Of a DNA stretch of 64,000 bases, positions 9,977 to 19,546 are shown piece after piece. How positions within the stretch are numbered: the stretch's first letter is position 1; each line of letters starts with the position of its first letter. A program made the translations under genes and the position numbers. Under the pieces are notes generated by a model. It did not search any database and was not told the origin of the DNA. It saw nothing but the letters and a program-made list of their open reading frames with translations. Source of the stretch: Rubripirellula tenax (GTDB lineage Bacteria; Planctomycetota; Planctomycetia; Pirellulales; Pirellulaceae); contig NZ_SJPW01000007.1 of NCBI RefSeq assembly GCF_007860125.1, positions 426,415 to 490,414 on the forward strand, given 5' to 3'.

Positions 9977-11074
9977 CTAGTGCCGGCGGTTGAAGAGATC
10001 GGGGCTGAACGGATCAGCGACCTGTGGCAATCGTGCCGGTGCACGCCGGTTCTCGATGGCCTGAATTTCTTCGGGCGATGGATCAACAGCGATGTCCTCG
10101 TCGATTGCGATTTCATCCACCACGTTTGCGGTTTCGGCCGCGTGGACCGGACGCTGGGCGACGTAGGTGTCCGAACTCACGCCGCCACCGGATCGAGCCA
10201 CCGCGGTCAGCCAAATTTTGATCGCTTCGACCGCTTTGGCATGCCGAGGATCCAAAGGCGCCGTCGTGCCACCGTGAGCCGAAACGGCTTTGGAAAGCAG
10301 TTCGCTGTCGAGCGGTGAGTCGCGGTCGACGAATGATAAGGTGGCCGAAAGATTCTCGCGTGTCATCCGCGACGACGCGCGGGATCCGGCCCCGGGTACG
10401 TCCATCGACCAAGGGCGGCCGACTTCGCTCGCGTGACAATTGCCGCAGCGATTGATCAGCGTCGGCTGGATGTTGGTGGCGAAAAAACGCAGCATCTGTA
10501 AATCGACACCCGACATGTCCACTTCCGCGTCATGGCTGACTTGGTCGACTTCGGGCGTTTGGACAACGGGCACCGAACGGGTGACCTGCCGCGTCGCACG
10601 GGTGATTTGAGCTTCGATTGAGTGGGCCAGCGGATGGTTGGGGTCAATCGATTTGGCAGCTTTCCATTCCTTCGCGGCCAAGTCAAACAAGTCGTAGCGA
10701 ATACACCACTGGGCGTCGGCCAGATGGTTGGAAACGTCGTCCCGCGTTCGATGATCGACGCGATACCTATAAAGATCGCGCAGAGAGTTGGCCCAGCAGG
10801 CGACGTCTTGCCTAGGCAACTGCACTTCGCTGGCGTTGCCGTCCCGAATGACGACAAATTGGCCCAACTGGTGAGCCTGGCCGAACAGAACGTTCCCGTT
10901 ATGCAGCAGGACGCACGGGCGATCCACGTTTAACGCGACCGAACGTCGCGTTACCGAATCAATCCCGGCACCGACTGTTGGAGACTGGGCGTCGGATGCC
11001 GAAATCGGCAAGACCGTGAAGGCCCCCAACGCAATCGTAAATACGACCTCTCGCTTGATTTTTCTTTTCGCCAT
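9977..11074 (-). CDS. Secreted protein with C-terminal CxxCH heme-like motif
   Basis: A 365-residue protein with a signal peptide (residues 1 to about 29, ASDAQ). Residues 50-95 form a small beta-rich part (VLLHNGNVLFGQ, GQFVVIRDG). Residues 115-160 look like a helical repeat (LADAQWCIRYDLFDLAAKEWKAAKSIDPNHPLAH), similar to a TPR pair. At 210-214 lies CGNCH within NRCGNCHASE, a c-type heme attachment motif, but no clear distal Met ligand. Planctomycetes have many such proteins of unknown job, often near oxidative or sulfatase genes. It stands alone here, convergent with rpiB. Function not assigned. Confidence 0.7.
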   Translation of the reverse strand: MAKRKIKREVVFTIALGAFTVLPISASDAQSPTVGAGIDSVTRRSVALNVDRPCVLLHNGNVLFGQAHQLGQFVVIRDGNASEVQLPRQDVACWANSLRDLYRYRVDHRTRDDVSNHLADAQWCIRYDLFDLAAKEWKAAKSIDPNHPLAHSIEAQITRATRQVTRSVPVVQTPEVDQVSHDAEVDMSGVDLQMLRFFATNIQPTLINRCGNCHASEVGRPWSMDVPGAGSRASSRMTRENLSATLSFVDRDSPLDSELLSKAVSAHGGTTAPLDPRHAKAVEAIKIWLTAVARSGGGVSSDTYVAQRPVHAAETANVVDEIAIDEDIAVDPSPEEIQAIENRRAPARLPQVADPFSPDLFNRRH

Positions 11075-11332
11075 AGTGCCGCTGGGAGTACCAAGTTTGC
11101 ACCCTTGCAGTCAATGGAACTCGTCAAGAGCTTGATGAAAGTATGCGATGGCCCGGTATAACGATAATCCCGACGAATCTCGCCTCCTCAGTACTCAAGA
11201 AGTCAGACAATACCTGCCATCCGTTGGCACCCCTAGCAAGGAAGTCTGGAGGGAGGCATGTTTCGAAACGCCAAAATCAATCGCCCTTCGAAGGAACCTT
11301 GGTCTTTCAGCATCGACGATCGAAACTCTGCC

Positions 11333-12136
11333 TCAGGGATTGGAGGGATCCAGACCTTCGGGCAGCTTCCCGTCGGCGACTTCGTCTTCCCATTCGTCCA
11401 TCAGCGGCCATCCTTCGGCGAGCGTGCCGAAATCGGCCATCTTCAAGTAGCCGCGTACTCGATCGATCGTGCGGTTCATGAAGTCCCGATCGTTGCGGAA
11501 AATCGGACCGTGGCTGGGGGCCAACCACTTCACGTCACTATCGCGAATGCGTTCGAGCGACTGAACAAACGCCTTGATATCGCTGCCGTGGTGAGCGTCG
11601 ATCGCTCCGATGCAACCATCGCGATAGATATTGTCGCCGCTAAGCAGCACGTCGCCGGTCCGAAACGCCAATTGGCTGTCCGTGTGACCGGGGGTATGCC
11701 AGACCTCAAGCTCCAGCGACCCGACCTTGATGATGTCACCATCGTTGACCTGATGTTCAATCTCAACCGGCGGCATCTCGAGTTTCAAATTCTGGGCCGT
11801 GATCTCGGCCAGCGTGATCAGCGTGTCGCCGGTTTGCAGCGGCACGACCGCGTTGGGGTGCGCCGTCACAGTCGTTTTCAACAACGATTTCGCCTTGGCG
11901 AGTCCCTGGATGTGATCCACGTCGGCGTGCGTTGCGACCAGCGTCTTGCATCGCGAAAGCGGGAAATCGAGCTGGCGAATGATCTCGACAAAGTCCTCGA
12001 CCGTTTCTTCGTATCCGATGTCGATCAGCAACCACTCGTCGGCGTTGTAGACCAGGTAAACATTGCATCCCAAGACTTCCCCGGCTTGGAAATTGAGTTC
12101 GATGACACCAGGAAAAATCGGCTTGTGAGTCAGCAT
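11333..12136 (-). CDS. Metallo-beta-lactamase-fold hydrolase
   Basis: A 267-residue MBL-fold protein. The metal-site motif reads H70-A-D72-V-D74-H75, so the second position of the usual HxHxDH is Asp instead of His. The other ligands are visible: H151 in HTPGHTD, D168 in SGDNIY and H209 in PSHGPIF. The fold usually hydrolyses thioesters, lactones or phosphodiesters; the substrate is not evident. The ATG at 12136 is chosen because the preceding 54 in-frame codons read like non-coding sequence and overlap the next gene. A start at 12184 is a second possibility. Confidence 0.82.
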   Translation of the reverse strand: MLTHKPIFPGVIELNFQAGEVLGCNVYLVYNADEWLLIDIGYEETVEDFVEIIRQLDFPLSRCKTLVATHADVDHIQGLAKAKSLLKTTVTAHPNAVVPLQTGDTLITLAEITAQNLKLEMPPVEIEHQVNDGDIIKVGSLELEVWHTPGHTDSQLAFRTGDVLLSGDNIYRDGCIGAIDAHHGSDIKAFVQSLERIRDSDVKWLAPSHGPIFRNDRDFMNRTIDRVRGYLKMADFGTLAEGWPLMDEWEDEVADGKLPEGLDPSNP

Positions 12137-12278
12137 GGTCGACAAGTGAGAGGCGTGCGGGAGAGATAAGGCCGGAGTATCCATTGAGGATATCGGACGG
12201 GGCCGTATTGTAGGACGTGACCCAACGATGCGAACACCCCGCACGCTGCCAGCGGCCGTTTCGACTGCCAAGCACTGC

Positions 12279-13172
12279 TCAGCCAAGCACTGCTCCACCC
12301 ATCACTTGGGCCAAGCCCTCGCGGAACGTGGGGTATTTCAACCGGTTCACCAGTTCGGACTTCATCCGCCGATTCCACACCCGTTTGTCACCGTCGCTTC
12401 GCATCCGCGTCGATGCGTCGGCGGGCGGGTCGATAAAGACGGGGTCGGGAGCGTCGATTTCACGAGCGATTCGTCGATAGAAGTCCACGCGGGGCGTCGG
12501 TTTATCATCGCTAACCACGTACATCCGCCGCCGCAAAGAACCGTCGCTGCGTCCCCACACCGCCATGACTGCGGTGGCCGCATCGTCGACGTGGATCAAA
12601 TTCAGATGCCCACCCCCGTGGCTGGAAAAGCCCGGGATCGAAATCGGCCGACCGGCCGCCACGTCCCCGGCCCGGGGTACCCGCCCGGGTCCGTAAATTC
12701 CTGATAGACGCAAGATCGACCAAGGCGACTGGGGACGCATCCGGTGGAGCATCGATTCGGCCTGCAAGTGGACGCGGCCGCCTTCGCGGCTGGGCCGGGT
12801 CGGCGATCTCTCGTCGACCCACACGCCGTCGGTTTGGTGATAGACGCCGGTCGTGCTGATGTAGCAGACGTCGACGTTGGGTGGCAAAACGGACAACAGA
12901 TTCGTCAGGCCCCCGACCTGGCTGTCGTACCGCGAAATTCGGCTGGTTCGATCGTAGCTGACCGCGACCAGCACCCGATCCACTTCTGGCAATCGGGCAC
13001 ACATTCGTCGATCGGTCCAATCCAGCCGAATCGGAGTGACCTCGCCTCCCCAGGCCGGGCCGACGGTGCTGGGATCGCGGGATGTGGCATAGACGGTGTG
13101 CCCCGCCGCCACGGCTTGCCGCCCGACTCGTTTACCCAAGTACCCGTGTCCGACGATCAATGTACGATTCAT
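12279..13172 (-). CDS. NAD(P)-dependent epimerase/dehydratase (extended SDR)
   Basis: A 297-residue Rossmann-fold protein. The nucleotide-binding GxGxxG appears as GHGYLG at residues 8-13 directly after the first strand TLIV, so the ATG at 13172 is the natural start. Further family elements are CYISTTGVYHQTDG, WSILRLSGIYGPGR and HVDDAATAVMAVWG. It resembles the YeeZ/NAD-epimerase subgroup; the usual YxxxK catalytic pair is not obvious, so a redox or sugar-nucleotide role is uncertain. It is upstream of the MBL-fold gene on the same strand with a 142-base gap. Confidence 0.82.
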   Translation of the reverse strand: MNRTLIVGHGYLGKRVGRQAVAAGHTVYATSRDPSTVGPAWGGEVTPIRLDWTDRRMCARLPEVDRVLVAVSYDRTSRISRYDSQVGGLTNLLSVLPPNVDVCYISTTGVYHQTDGVWVDERSPTRPSREGGRVHLQAESMLHRMRPQSPWSILRLSGIYGPGRVPRAGDVAAGRPISIPGFSSHGGGHLNLIHVDDAATAVMAVWGRSDGSLRRRMYVVSDDKPTPRVDFYRRIAREIDAPDPVFIDPPADASTRMRSDGDKRVWNRRMKSELVNRLKYPTFREGLAQVMGGAVLG

Positions 13173-13450
13173 AGCGAAAGCTGGGGTGACAGGCTGGGGA
13201 CATCGGGTGGACAGACATAGAATGCCCAAGCCGGCTTCAGAACGACGACCGGCAAAAGCGAAGTCTCGCGGGGAAATCCTGCCCGTGACAACCCAAACAT
13301 TTGGAACCGCACACTTTTTTCCCTCGCTTGAAATCAGGTTACAATACCCACGAGGCAAAATTGCGTCTGCGAACGAGATTGGAAAGCACTTTGAAGTCCG
13401 CTACGGATTCACGATCAGCCACCGGTAAGCGGCCCTACGGGCGAGCTTTT

Positions 13451-14644
13451 GTGTTGTCGCACACGATTCACTTCGCCCGGCGTGTTACCGGTCGTGGACT
13501 TGCCGTCGCAATGTTGACGACATCTCTGACGTTTACGGCCATTCCCACCATGGCCCAACCGCCAGCGATTCTCGATTCCTACCCACCGGGCTACATCCCG
13601 CCGACCTACGTTCCACAAACGAGCATTCCGTCGAACGTTGGCTCAACGTCGCCAGCGGCCCCACCGATAACGTCCGAGCCCGAAGTTCTTCGTGTCAGTA
13701 CCGATGGCACCTTGGTCTCTGTTCCAGGTGTGCTCCAGGACCTTTTGCGTTACGGCGGTGTCCCGTCATCGGTCAGCCAACTGCGGCTGATGGAATCGCA
13801 ACAAGCTCGCGTTGCTCAAGTCGCAGCAACTTGCACAGTCAGCGTCCAAATCGGACCTGCCCAGGGCTGTGGAGTCATCATTACCGAAAGCGGATTCATT
13901 CTCACAGCCGCTCACGTCGCGATGCGGCCGGGCAAGATTGCGTTGGTGACTTTGTCGGATGGACGAACCGTGCGCGCGAAGACTCTTGGCATGGACCGCA
14001 GCGTCGATGCGGGGCTGATGAAAATCGAATCCAACCAGAACGGCGGCCGTCCTTGGCCCCACGCATCGTTGGGTACCAGTGACGACTTGGTCGCAGGCAT
14101 GTGGTGCATCGCGACGGGGCACCCCGGTGGCTACGACGCCGACCGTGGCCCGGTCACTCGCGTGGGTCGAATCCTGAGAGTTCGCGAGGGTGCAATCGAA
14201 ACCGATTGTGCGCTGATCGGCGGCGACAGCGGTGGTCCGTTGTTCGACATCTCGGGGCGTCTGGTTGCTGTCCACAGTCGTATCGGAAATGACGTCGCCG
14301 AAAATTTGCACGTCCCTGTCGATTACTATGGCAAATCTTGGGATCGAATGCGGGATGGCGACGCGTGGGGGTTTCTGCCCGGCTTCCAACCCCGATTGGG
14401 CGTCGTTGGAAAACCCAAAACGTCTCAGGCGATTGTCGAAACGGTACGAACGGGTTCTCCAGCCGAAGACGCGGGGATCAAAGAAGGCGACATCATCGAA
14501 CAGTTCGGCGAGGTCGTGATTCGGGACTTCGAGTCGCTGCAAGCGGCCGTTGCCGATACGATGCCCGGCGAACGAGTTTCGGTTTGGCTTAGCCGTGCCG
14601 GTTCGCGAATGCGTTTGAATGTGGAAGTCGGTCGATCGGAATAA
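13451..14644 (+). CDS. HtrA-like trypsin-fold serine protease with C-terminal PDZ domain
   Basis: About 397 residues from a GTG at 13451. The protein begins with a signal peptide ending near TMAQ, then a Pro-rich linker (residues 37-75). The protease domain has an intact triad: His155 in LTAAHVAM, Asp186 in SVDAGLMKI, Ser260 in GGDSGGPLFD. A PDZ domain follows from about 312 to the end (LGVV, GSPAEDAGIKEGDIIEQF). This is a periplasmic DegP/DegS-like quality-control or processing protease. The frame stays open upstream to a TTG at 13301 but that leader has no export features. A related, catalytically altered gene follows 112 bases downstream. Confidence 0.85.
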   Translation: MLSHTIHFARRVTGRGLAVAMLTTSLTFTAIPTMAQPPAILDSYPPGYIPPTYVPQTSIPSNVGSTSPAAPPITSEPEVLRVSTDGTLVSVPGVLQDLLRYGGVPSSVSQLRLMESQQARVAQVAATCTVSVQIGPAQGCGVIITESGFILTAAHVAMRPGKIALVTLSDGRTVRAKTLGMDRSVDAGLMKIESNQNGGRPWPHASLGTSDDLVAGMWCIATGHPGGYDADRGPVTRVGRILRVREGAIETDCALIGGDSGGPLFDISGRLVAVHSRIGNDVAENLHVPVDYYGKSWDRMRDGDAWGFLPGFQPRLGVVGKPKTSQAIVETVRTGSPAEDAGIKEGDIIEQFGEVVIRDFESLQAAVADTMPGERVSVWLSRAGSRMRLNVEVGRSE

Positions 14645-14756
14645 TCATTCATCCGCAACCGGCGGACATGTGCTGTGAGCAGCGAAAACGTTCTGCAGTT
14701 CAACGGGTAACACCACAACACACGAGAGAGTCTTGTCACGTGGAAAATCAATCGAT

Positions 14757-15770
14757 ATGAAACTCGAATCAATGAACATGGCCGGCTGTCTAGCGATGGG
14801 TCTCTTCCTGTCACTCGGTATCCACGCATCCTCGTTCGCTCGTGCGGATGAACGTCGCGACAATTCCGAAATGAATGCCCTGATTCGGCCGATCTCTGAC
14901 TCGGTGCAGTATTCTGTTGCCCAAGTGATCAGCGGTGGTCGCCCGGTCGCGCTGGCAACGGTTGTTTCCTCGGATGGTTACTTGTTGACCAAGCGAAGCG
15001 AACTGAGCGGCGATCCGATTCGAATTCGATTGCATGACGGGCGACTTTATCCCGCTCGAGTCGCGGCCGTTCGCCGCCGAAACGATTTGGCACTGCTGCG
15101 TATCGATGCCGACGTTTCGCTAACGCCCCTTCAGTTGAGCGACCAGACTCCGCCGGTCGCAAGTTTTCTAATCAGTGCAGGCCGTACCGGTCGCCCCGTC
15201 GGAATCGGCGTGTTGGGTGTGCAGGCGCGAAAGATTGAACATCACGGGCGACTAGGCGTCATGTTGGTCGACAACGTCGACGGCCGCGCGGTCGTCGATG
15301 AAGTGTTCCCCAATTCGGGCGCCGACAGTGCCGGTGTTGTGCGTGGTGACTTGATCGTCGCGATCAACGGCCATCAAGAAGTCAATAAGAGCAGCGTGAT
15401 CGAAACGCTTCGAGGAATGTTTCCGGGTGAAGATGTTCGGCTGACGATCCTGCGTCCGGGAACCTCGCAAGCATTGGAAACACTCGAAATGGATGCACGA
15501 ATCCGCGACTTTCATCTGATGAAGGAATCCGAAAACGATTCACGAGTCAACGGACCACGCAACGACCGGCTAAGCGGTTTCGATCGCGTGATCCAGCACG
15601 ACACCGTGCTTGATCCCGATGAATGCGGCGGTCCCGTGCTGGACACATCCGGTCGTGTCGTGGGTATCAACATCGCCCGAGCCGGACGTGTGGTCAGCTA
15701 CGCGTTGCCGTCGTCCTTGGTGATGGCCGAACTGGTCAGCATGCTTCAAGAGGCGCGCGGCGCCGAGTAA
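14757..15770 (+). CDS. HtrA-like pseudo-protease with PDZ domain inserted in the protease fold
   Basis: A 337-residue exported protein (signal peptide residues 1 to about 30). The trypsin fold can be followed strand by strand, but the catalytic residues are mostly replaced. The His position reads LLTKRSEL (Ser81 where His is expected), the Asp is kept (D110 in RRNDLALLRID), and the Ser strand reads DECGGPVLD (Cys290 in place of Ser). A PDZ domain (about residues 165-245: LGVMLVDNVDGRAVVDEV, GVVRGDLIVAINGH) lies between the Asp half and the CGGP strand, not at the end as in HtrA. It is probably a non-catalytic binding partner or regulator of the protease encoded just upstream. ATG 14757 has GGAAAA upstream. 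Confidence 0.78.
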   Translation: MKLESMNMAGCLAMGLFLSLGIHASSFARADERRDNSEMNALIRPISDSVQYSVAQVISGGRPVALATVVSSDGYLLTKRSELSGDPIRIRLHDGRLYPARVAAVRRRNDLALLRIDADVSLTPLQLSDQTPPVASFLISAGRTGRPVGIGVLGVQARKIEHHGRLGVMLVDNVDGRAVVDEVFPNSGADSAGVVRGDLIVAINGHQEVNKSSVIETLRGMFPGEDVRLTILRPGTSQALETLEMDARIRDFHLMKESENDSRVNGPRNDRLSGFDRVIQHDTVLDPDECGGPVLDTSGRVVGINIARAGRVVSYALPSSLVMAELVSMLQEARGAE

Positions 15771-15802
15771 CACTCGGTGTGACCTTGAAAGGGTCGCCGC
15801 GT

Positions 15803-16333
15803 CTACGACGCAGGCGTCAATATCTTTTGCATGATCGCCAAGTCGATCCATCGGTCATCCATGTGGCCGACCTCTTTTTGAATGCCAACCAATTCGTAGC
15901 CGTGTCGCCGATGAAACGCGATGCTTCGCTGGTTCGTTGAAATGATGCGTGCCATCAAGTGATGGATATTGGCGGCTCGACACCGTCGTTCGACGTCCTG
16001 CTGCAGCAAGTCGGCTATGCCTCGGCCCATCGCTTCGGGCGCCATGTAGATCGCCGACTCAAGACTCATGCGAAACCCGTGTCGGGTACTAAATTGTCGT
16101 GCCGACGCCCAGCCCAGCATGTCATCATCGCTGGAACAAATCACCCAAACCTCGGGTGGTTTGATTTGCAAGAGTTCGCGAACTTGGATTGCGGTCCAAG
16201 TCGCTAGATCAAACGTTGCTCCGCCGACACGGACGTAGTGATTATAAATCTCTGCGATCTTTTCGGCGTCAGTCGTTCGAGCTTCTTGGCACCTCGGATC
16301 GGACAAAGAGTCGTCGGTTAGCGCGTCGCCCAT
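15803..16333 (-). CDS. GNAT N-acetyltransferase, phosphinothricin-acetyltransferase-like
   Basis: A 176-residue GCN5-related acetyltransferase that would transfer acetyl from acetyl-CoA to an amine. The start of the fold EIYNHYVRVGGATFD is that of the Pat/Bar/YncA subgroup; the acetyl-CoA loop is seen as MGRGIADLL and the late ARIISTNQRSIAFHRRHGYELVG is the typical beta4-alpha4 region. Its first 16 bases overlap the end of the upstream alpha/beta hydrolase gene, and that gene overlaps metG, so all three form one operon. Acceptor unknown. Confidence 0.85.
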   Translation of the reverse strand: MGDALTDDSLSDPRCQEARTTDAEKIAEIYNHYVRVGGATFDLATWTAIQVRELLQIKPPEVWVICSSDDDMLGWASARQFSTRHGFRMSLESAIYMAPEAMGRGIADLLQQDVERRCRAANIHHLMARIISTNQRSIAFHRRHGYELVGIQKEVGHMDDRWIDLAIMQKILTPAS

Positions 16334-17154
16334 TCACGAGCCTCCACGCCGGTCCGTTGCCACAGCCACTGGATCCCCGATCGGATCTGTTTGTCGTGCC
16401 GGTCCGATGCGATCCCGCCGTGATCCAAACCTTCCATTTCGACCAACTGATGGTCACCTGCGTAGTCTTCAATCACTTCGTTTTGCATCTCGGGAGGGAC
16501 CAAATCGTCGCTGCCCGATTGCAAAAACACGGCCGGGTATCGAACGTGCGGCGCTGTCATCATCGCGTTCATTTCGTCGCAAACACTTTCCGCGATCGCG
16601 TCAACGAAACGACTTCCCGGATACCGCTTCGCGATCCGCTTGACCACCGGGACCAACGGTGGCGGATTGCGCAGGATCAGCCCGATCGGAATCTCGACAT
16701 CCGAGAGTTTGGTGGCAACGAATAACGCCGTGTTGCACCCCAGCGAGTTGCCGATCAACCAGATCGTTTTCGGCGAGTCACCGGATCGCCGCAAAACTTC
16801 GCTGGCAAACCGCTGGCCCGCATGTGCCATGCCCGTCAGCGATGCCCGGCCAGCACTTTGACCATAGCCGGGCGGATTCCAAGTCCAAGTCTCACACGAG
16901 ACGTCATCAAGCATTCCCGACGGCCACGAAGACGAACGTTCGGCGCGACCGGCAGTTCCCGGGAATTTGATTGCCAATACGTCGGCCGATTCACCCGTGC
17001 AAGGATGTCGATGGACAAAGCATTCGATGTTGGATCCCTCAGCGCCTAGCATCACAGGTTCTTGCGAACCGTGATCCACGAATCCACGCGAAGGCCGAAG
17101 CACCATTCGGTCCAACAACGATCGGCGGAACGATTGGATGTATCGACCCATCAA
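16318..17154 (-). CDS. Alpha/beta hydrolase
   Basis: A 278-residue cytoplasmic alpha/beta hydrolase. The nucleophile elbow is GNSLG with Ser137, an acid follows in SGSDDLVP (Asp216 or 217), and His245 lies in GLDHGG. An oxyanion-like [12 protein letters not shown] precedes the elbow. The gene start overlaps the metG stop by 4 bases (ATGA), indicating translational coupling, and its end overlaps the acetyltransferase start. Substrate not evident; a link to tRNA charging or to editing of amino acid esters can only be guessed from the operon. Confidence 0.82.
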   Translation of the reverse strand: MMGRYIQSFRRSLLDRMVLRPSRGFVDHGSQEPVMLGAEGSNIECFVHRHPCTGESADVLAIKFPGTAGRAERSSSWPSGMLDDVSCETWTWNPPGYGQSAGRASLTGMAHAGQRFASEVLRRSGDSPKTIWLIGNSLGCNTALFVATKLSDVEIPIGLILRNPPPLVPVVKRIAKRYPGSRFVDAIAESVCDEMNAMMTAPHVRYPAVFLQSGSDDLVPPEMQNEVIEDYAGDHQLVEMEGLDHGGIASDRHDKQIRSGIQWLWQRTGVEAREWATR

Positions 17155-19196
17155 TGAACGCGTTGCCCTGGTTTGGCGCCGTCGTCGACACCCAACACGA
17201 ACACCTCGGCGCCGCCCGGTCCCGATGCGGTGACCATGCCTTCGCTCAACCCGAACCGCATCTTACGCGGTTGCAAGTTGGCGACCATGACGACCAAACG
17301 CCCGACCAAGGCTTCCGGTTCGTAAGCGGCTTTGATGCCTGCGAAAACCTGACGACGTTCGGTGCCGCCGAGGCTGAGTGTCAGTTTCAACAACTTGTTG
17401 GCTTCCGGCACATGTTCCGCAGCAACCACCCGCGCGACTCGCAAATCGACTTTCACGAAATCATCGATCGTGATTTCGTCGGCCAGTGGTTCGTCCTTGA
17501 GCGGTTGATCGCTGTCGTTGTATGGGTCCGCCACGTCGACGACGTCATCGGCTTCGGTGATTTCTTTGCTCTCGTCAATCATCTTCTGCAAATCCTCGGG
17601 ATTGAGTCTATCTAACATGCGTTGAAACTTGGCGACCTTCGTCCCCAGCAGCGGCGTCTTGCTTTGGTCCCAGTGGGTGATCGGGTCGCCCAGCAAATCG
17701 CCACACTGGGCGGCCAATTCGGGAAGAACGGGCGCCAGGTAAATCGCCAGTTGGCGGAAAAGGTTCAGTGCGACCGTGCAAACGTTTCGCAGCTCGTCCT
17801 CGCGAGCCGGGTCCTTTTTCATTTCCCATGGCTTGGCGTGTTCGACGAACGGGTTGGCGGCGTCGGCCAGTTCCATGATCTTTCGCGTCGCCCGGCTGTA
17901 GTCGCACGCTTCGTAGGCCGCCGCGATTTCTTCGCCCGCGTCGGCCGCCGATTGGAACAATCCTCCGTCGTCGGGATACGTTTCGGCCAAGCCCGTTTGA
18001 CCGGCAAACTTACCCACTCGGCTTGCCAAGTTGATGACCTTGCCGACCAGATCGCTGTTCACCTTGTCCGCGAACTCCTCGATGCCCAGGTCCAAATCCT
18101 CGACACGCGGCGACAACTTGGTGGCGTAAAAATATCTTAGGTACGACGGATGCGCGTGTTTTAAATAACTCTCGGCCGATACCAACGTTCCGTCGCGTTT
18201 GGACATCTTCTTGCCGTCGACGTTCAGAAAACCGTGAATGTGAACTTTGGTGGGCAAGCTGAATCCGGCCGTCTTCAACATGCCTGGCCAGAACAAAGTG
18301 TGAAAGTACGTGATGTCCTTGCCGATGAAGTGATGGACTTCACAGTCATCACTCTGCCACCAATCGGCAAGCGATTCACCGTTGGCTTGGCACCACTGGG
18401 ACGTGCTGGCGATATAACCGATCGGCGCGTCGAACCAGACGTACCAAAAATTGCCCGGCGCGTCGGGGATTTCAAAACCGAAATACGGCGCCGGACGACT
18501 GATGTCCCAATCGCGAAGCTCGTCGGCCAGAAAGTGGCCCTTCAAGTAGTTGGCGACTTCGCTCTGCAACGCGCCACTGGATTCAACCCAGTCGGCCAAG
18601 AATCCGTGCAGCTTTTCCAGTTCGACAAACAAGTGCGTCGCTTCTTTCATCACCGGCGTCGCACCGCTGAGCGTACTCTTCGGATCGATCAACTCGGTCG
18701 GTGAATACGTGTGGCCGTTGTTACAGTTGTCGCCCGCCTGGTCGGTCAAGCCGCAACCGGCAACGGGACACGTGCCGCGAACAAAGCGATCGGCCAGGAA
18801 CGTTCCCGCTTCGGGGTCGAAAAGCTGTTCGATGGAACGTTCGGTGATCAGTCCCGCGTCACGAAGCGACTTCCAAAACTGATGACAAACGTCGCGGTTC
18901 GCTTCGCTATTGGTGCTGCCGTAATGATCGAACTCGATGCCGAATCCGGCAAAGTCCCGCTGGTGGGCTTCGCTCATCGCGGCGATCAAGTCTTCTTCGC
19001 TGCGGCCTTCCGCGCGAGCGCGGATCATGATCGCGGTGCCGTGGGTGTCGTCGGCACAAATGTAAAGACAGCGGTTGCCTCTGAGTTTCTGAAATCGCAC
19101 CCAAATGTCGGTTTGGATGTATTCCACCAAGTGCCCGATGTGGATCGGGCCGTTGGCGTAGGGCAGGGCACTGGTGACGAGAAGTTTTCGAGTCAT
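17151..19196 (-). CDS. metG: Methionyl-tRNA synthetase
   Basis: A 681-residue class I synthetase that charges tRNA-Met. The signature HIGH is at residues 19-22 ([10 protein letters not shown]) and KMSKR at 330-334. The knuckle insert carries C143, C148, C158 and then NNGH162, so it reads C-x4-C-x9-C-x3-H instead of the CxxC...CxxC of the E. coli enzyme. The C-terminal ~110 residues ([18 protein letters not shown] to [15 protein letters not shown]) form the EMAPII/Arc1p-like tRNA-binding domain used for dimerisation. It is the first gene of a three-gene operon with an alpha/beta hydrolase and an acetyltransferase. Confidence 0.97.
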   Translation of the reverse strand: MTRKLLVTSALPYANGPIHIGHLVEYIQTDIWVRFQKLRGNRCLYICADDTHGTAIMIRARAEGRSEEDLIAAMSEAHQRDFAGFGIEFDHYGSTNSEANRDVCHQFWKSLRDAGLITERSIEQLFDPEAGTFLADRFVRGTCPVAGCGLTDQAGDNCNNGHTYSPTELIDPKSTLSGATPVMKEATHLFVELEKLHGFLADWVESSGALQSEVANYLKGHFLADELRDWDISRPAPYFGFEIPDAPGNFWYVWFDAPIGYIASTSQWCQANGESLADWWQSDDCEVHHFIGKDITYFHTLFWPGMLKTAGFSLPTKVHIHGFLNVDGKKMSKRDGTLVSAESYLKHAHPSYLRYFYATKLSPRVEDLDLGIEEFADKVNSDLVGKVINLASRVGKFAGQTGLAETYPDDGGLFQSAADAGEEIAAAYEACDYSRATRKIMELADAANPFVEHAKPWEMKKDPAREDELRNVCTVALNLFRQLAIYLAPVLPELAAQCGDLLGDPITHWDQSKTPLLGTKVAKFQRMLDRLNPEDLQKMIDESKEITEADDVVDVADPYNDSDQPLKDEPLADEITIDDFVKVDLRVARVVAAEHVPEANKLLKLTLSLGGTERRQVFAGIKAAYEPEALVGRLVVMVANLQPRKMRFGLSEGMVTASGPGGAEVFVLGVDDGAKPGQRVH

Positions 19197-19546
19197 ATCA
19201 ATCGCATGTTCGGTTGGTCGCGTCGGGAGACGTCATGTCGGATCGTTCCAGTCCGTTGCATTGGACATCGGGTGGATTGAGGGTCGGAATTGTAGTCGTC
19301 TTGCCCAAACTCGACGACGTGTGTTGTTTTTTGCCGAAAATACGCTGTGAAACTCGAAAAAAGTTAAGTTCGCCGGCCTCTCGCGGCGTTTGCACTTGCC
19401 TCGGCGTGGTGCCTTGACGCAGTATCAGCGTCGTCGCCCGCAAAAAGGGTGGGTGACGCAGTGAGTTCGGCCGGCCGCAAGGATTGCGGCGTAGCCGAAA
19501 AAATACGGAATCGAAATCACCGACACTGGTCCACGGAGGGACGCAC
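19197..19546. other. Divergent intergenic region metG / thioredoxin-protease (350 bp)
   Basis: The stretch must carry promoters for both genes. It shows A/T-rich spots around 19317-19362 and a GC palindrome CGGCCGGCCG near 19468, but no convincing promoter pair, T-box leader or small gene. A strong ribosome binding site GGAGGG lies at 19535-19540 for the downstream gene. Confidence 0.4.

Noticed and set aside
19100..19546. T-box or other leader RNA before metG
   Set aside because: No T-box sequence, specifier loop or terminator/antiterminator pair seen, and T-boxes are not expected in this phylum.
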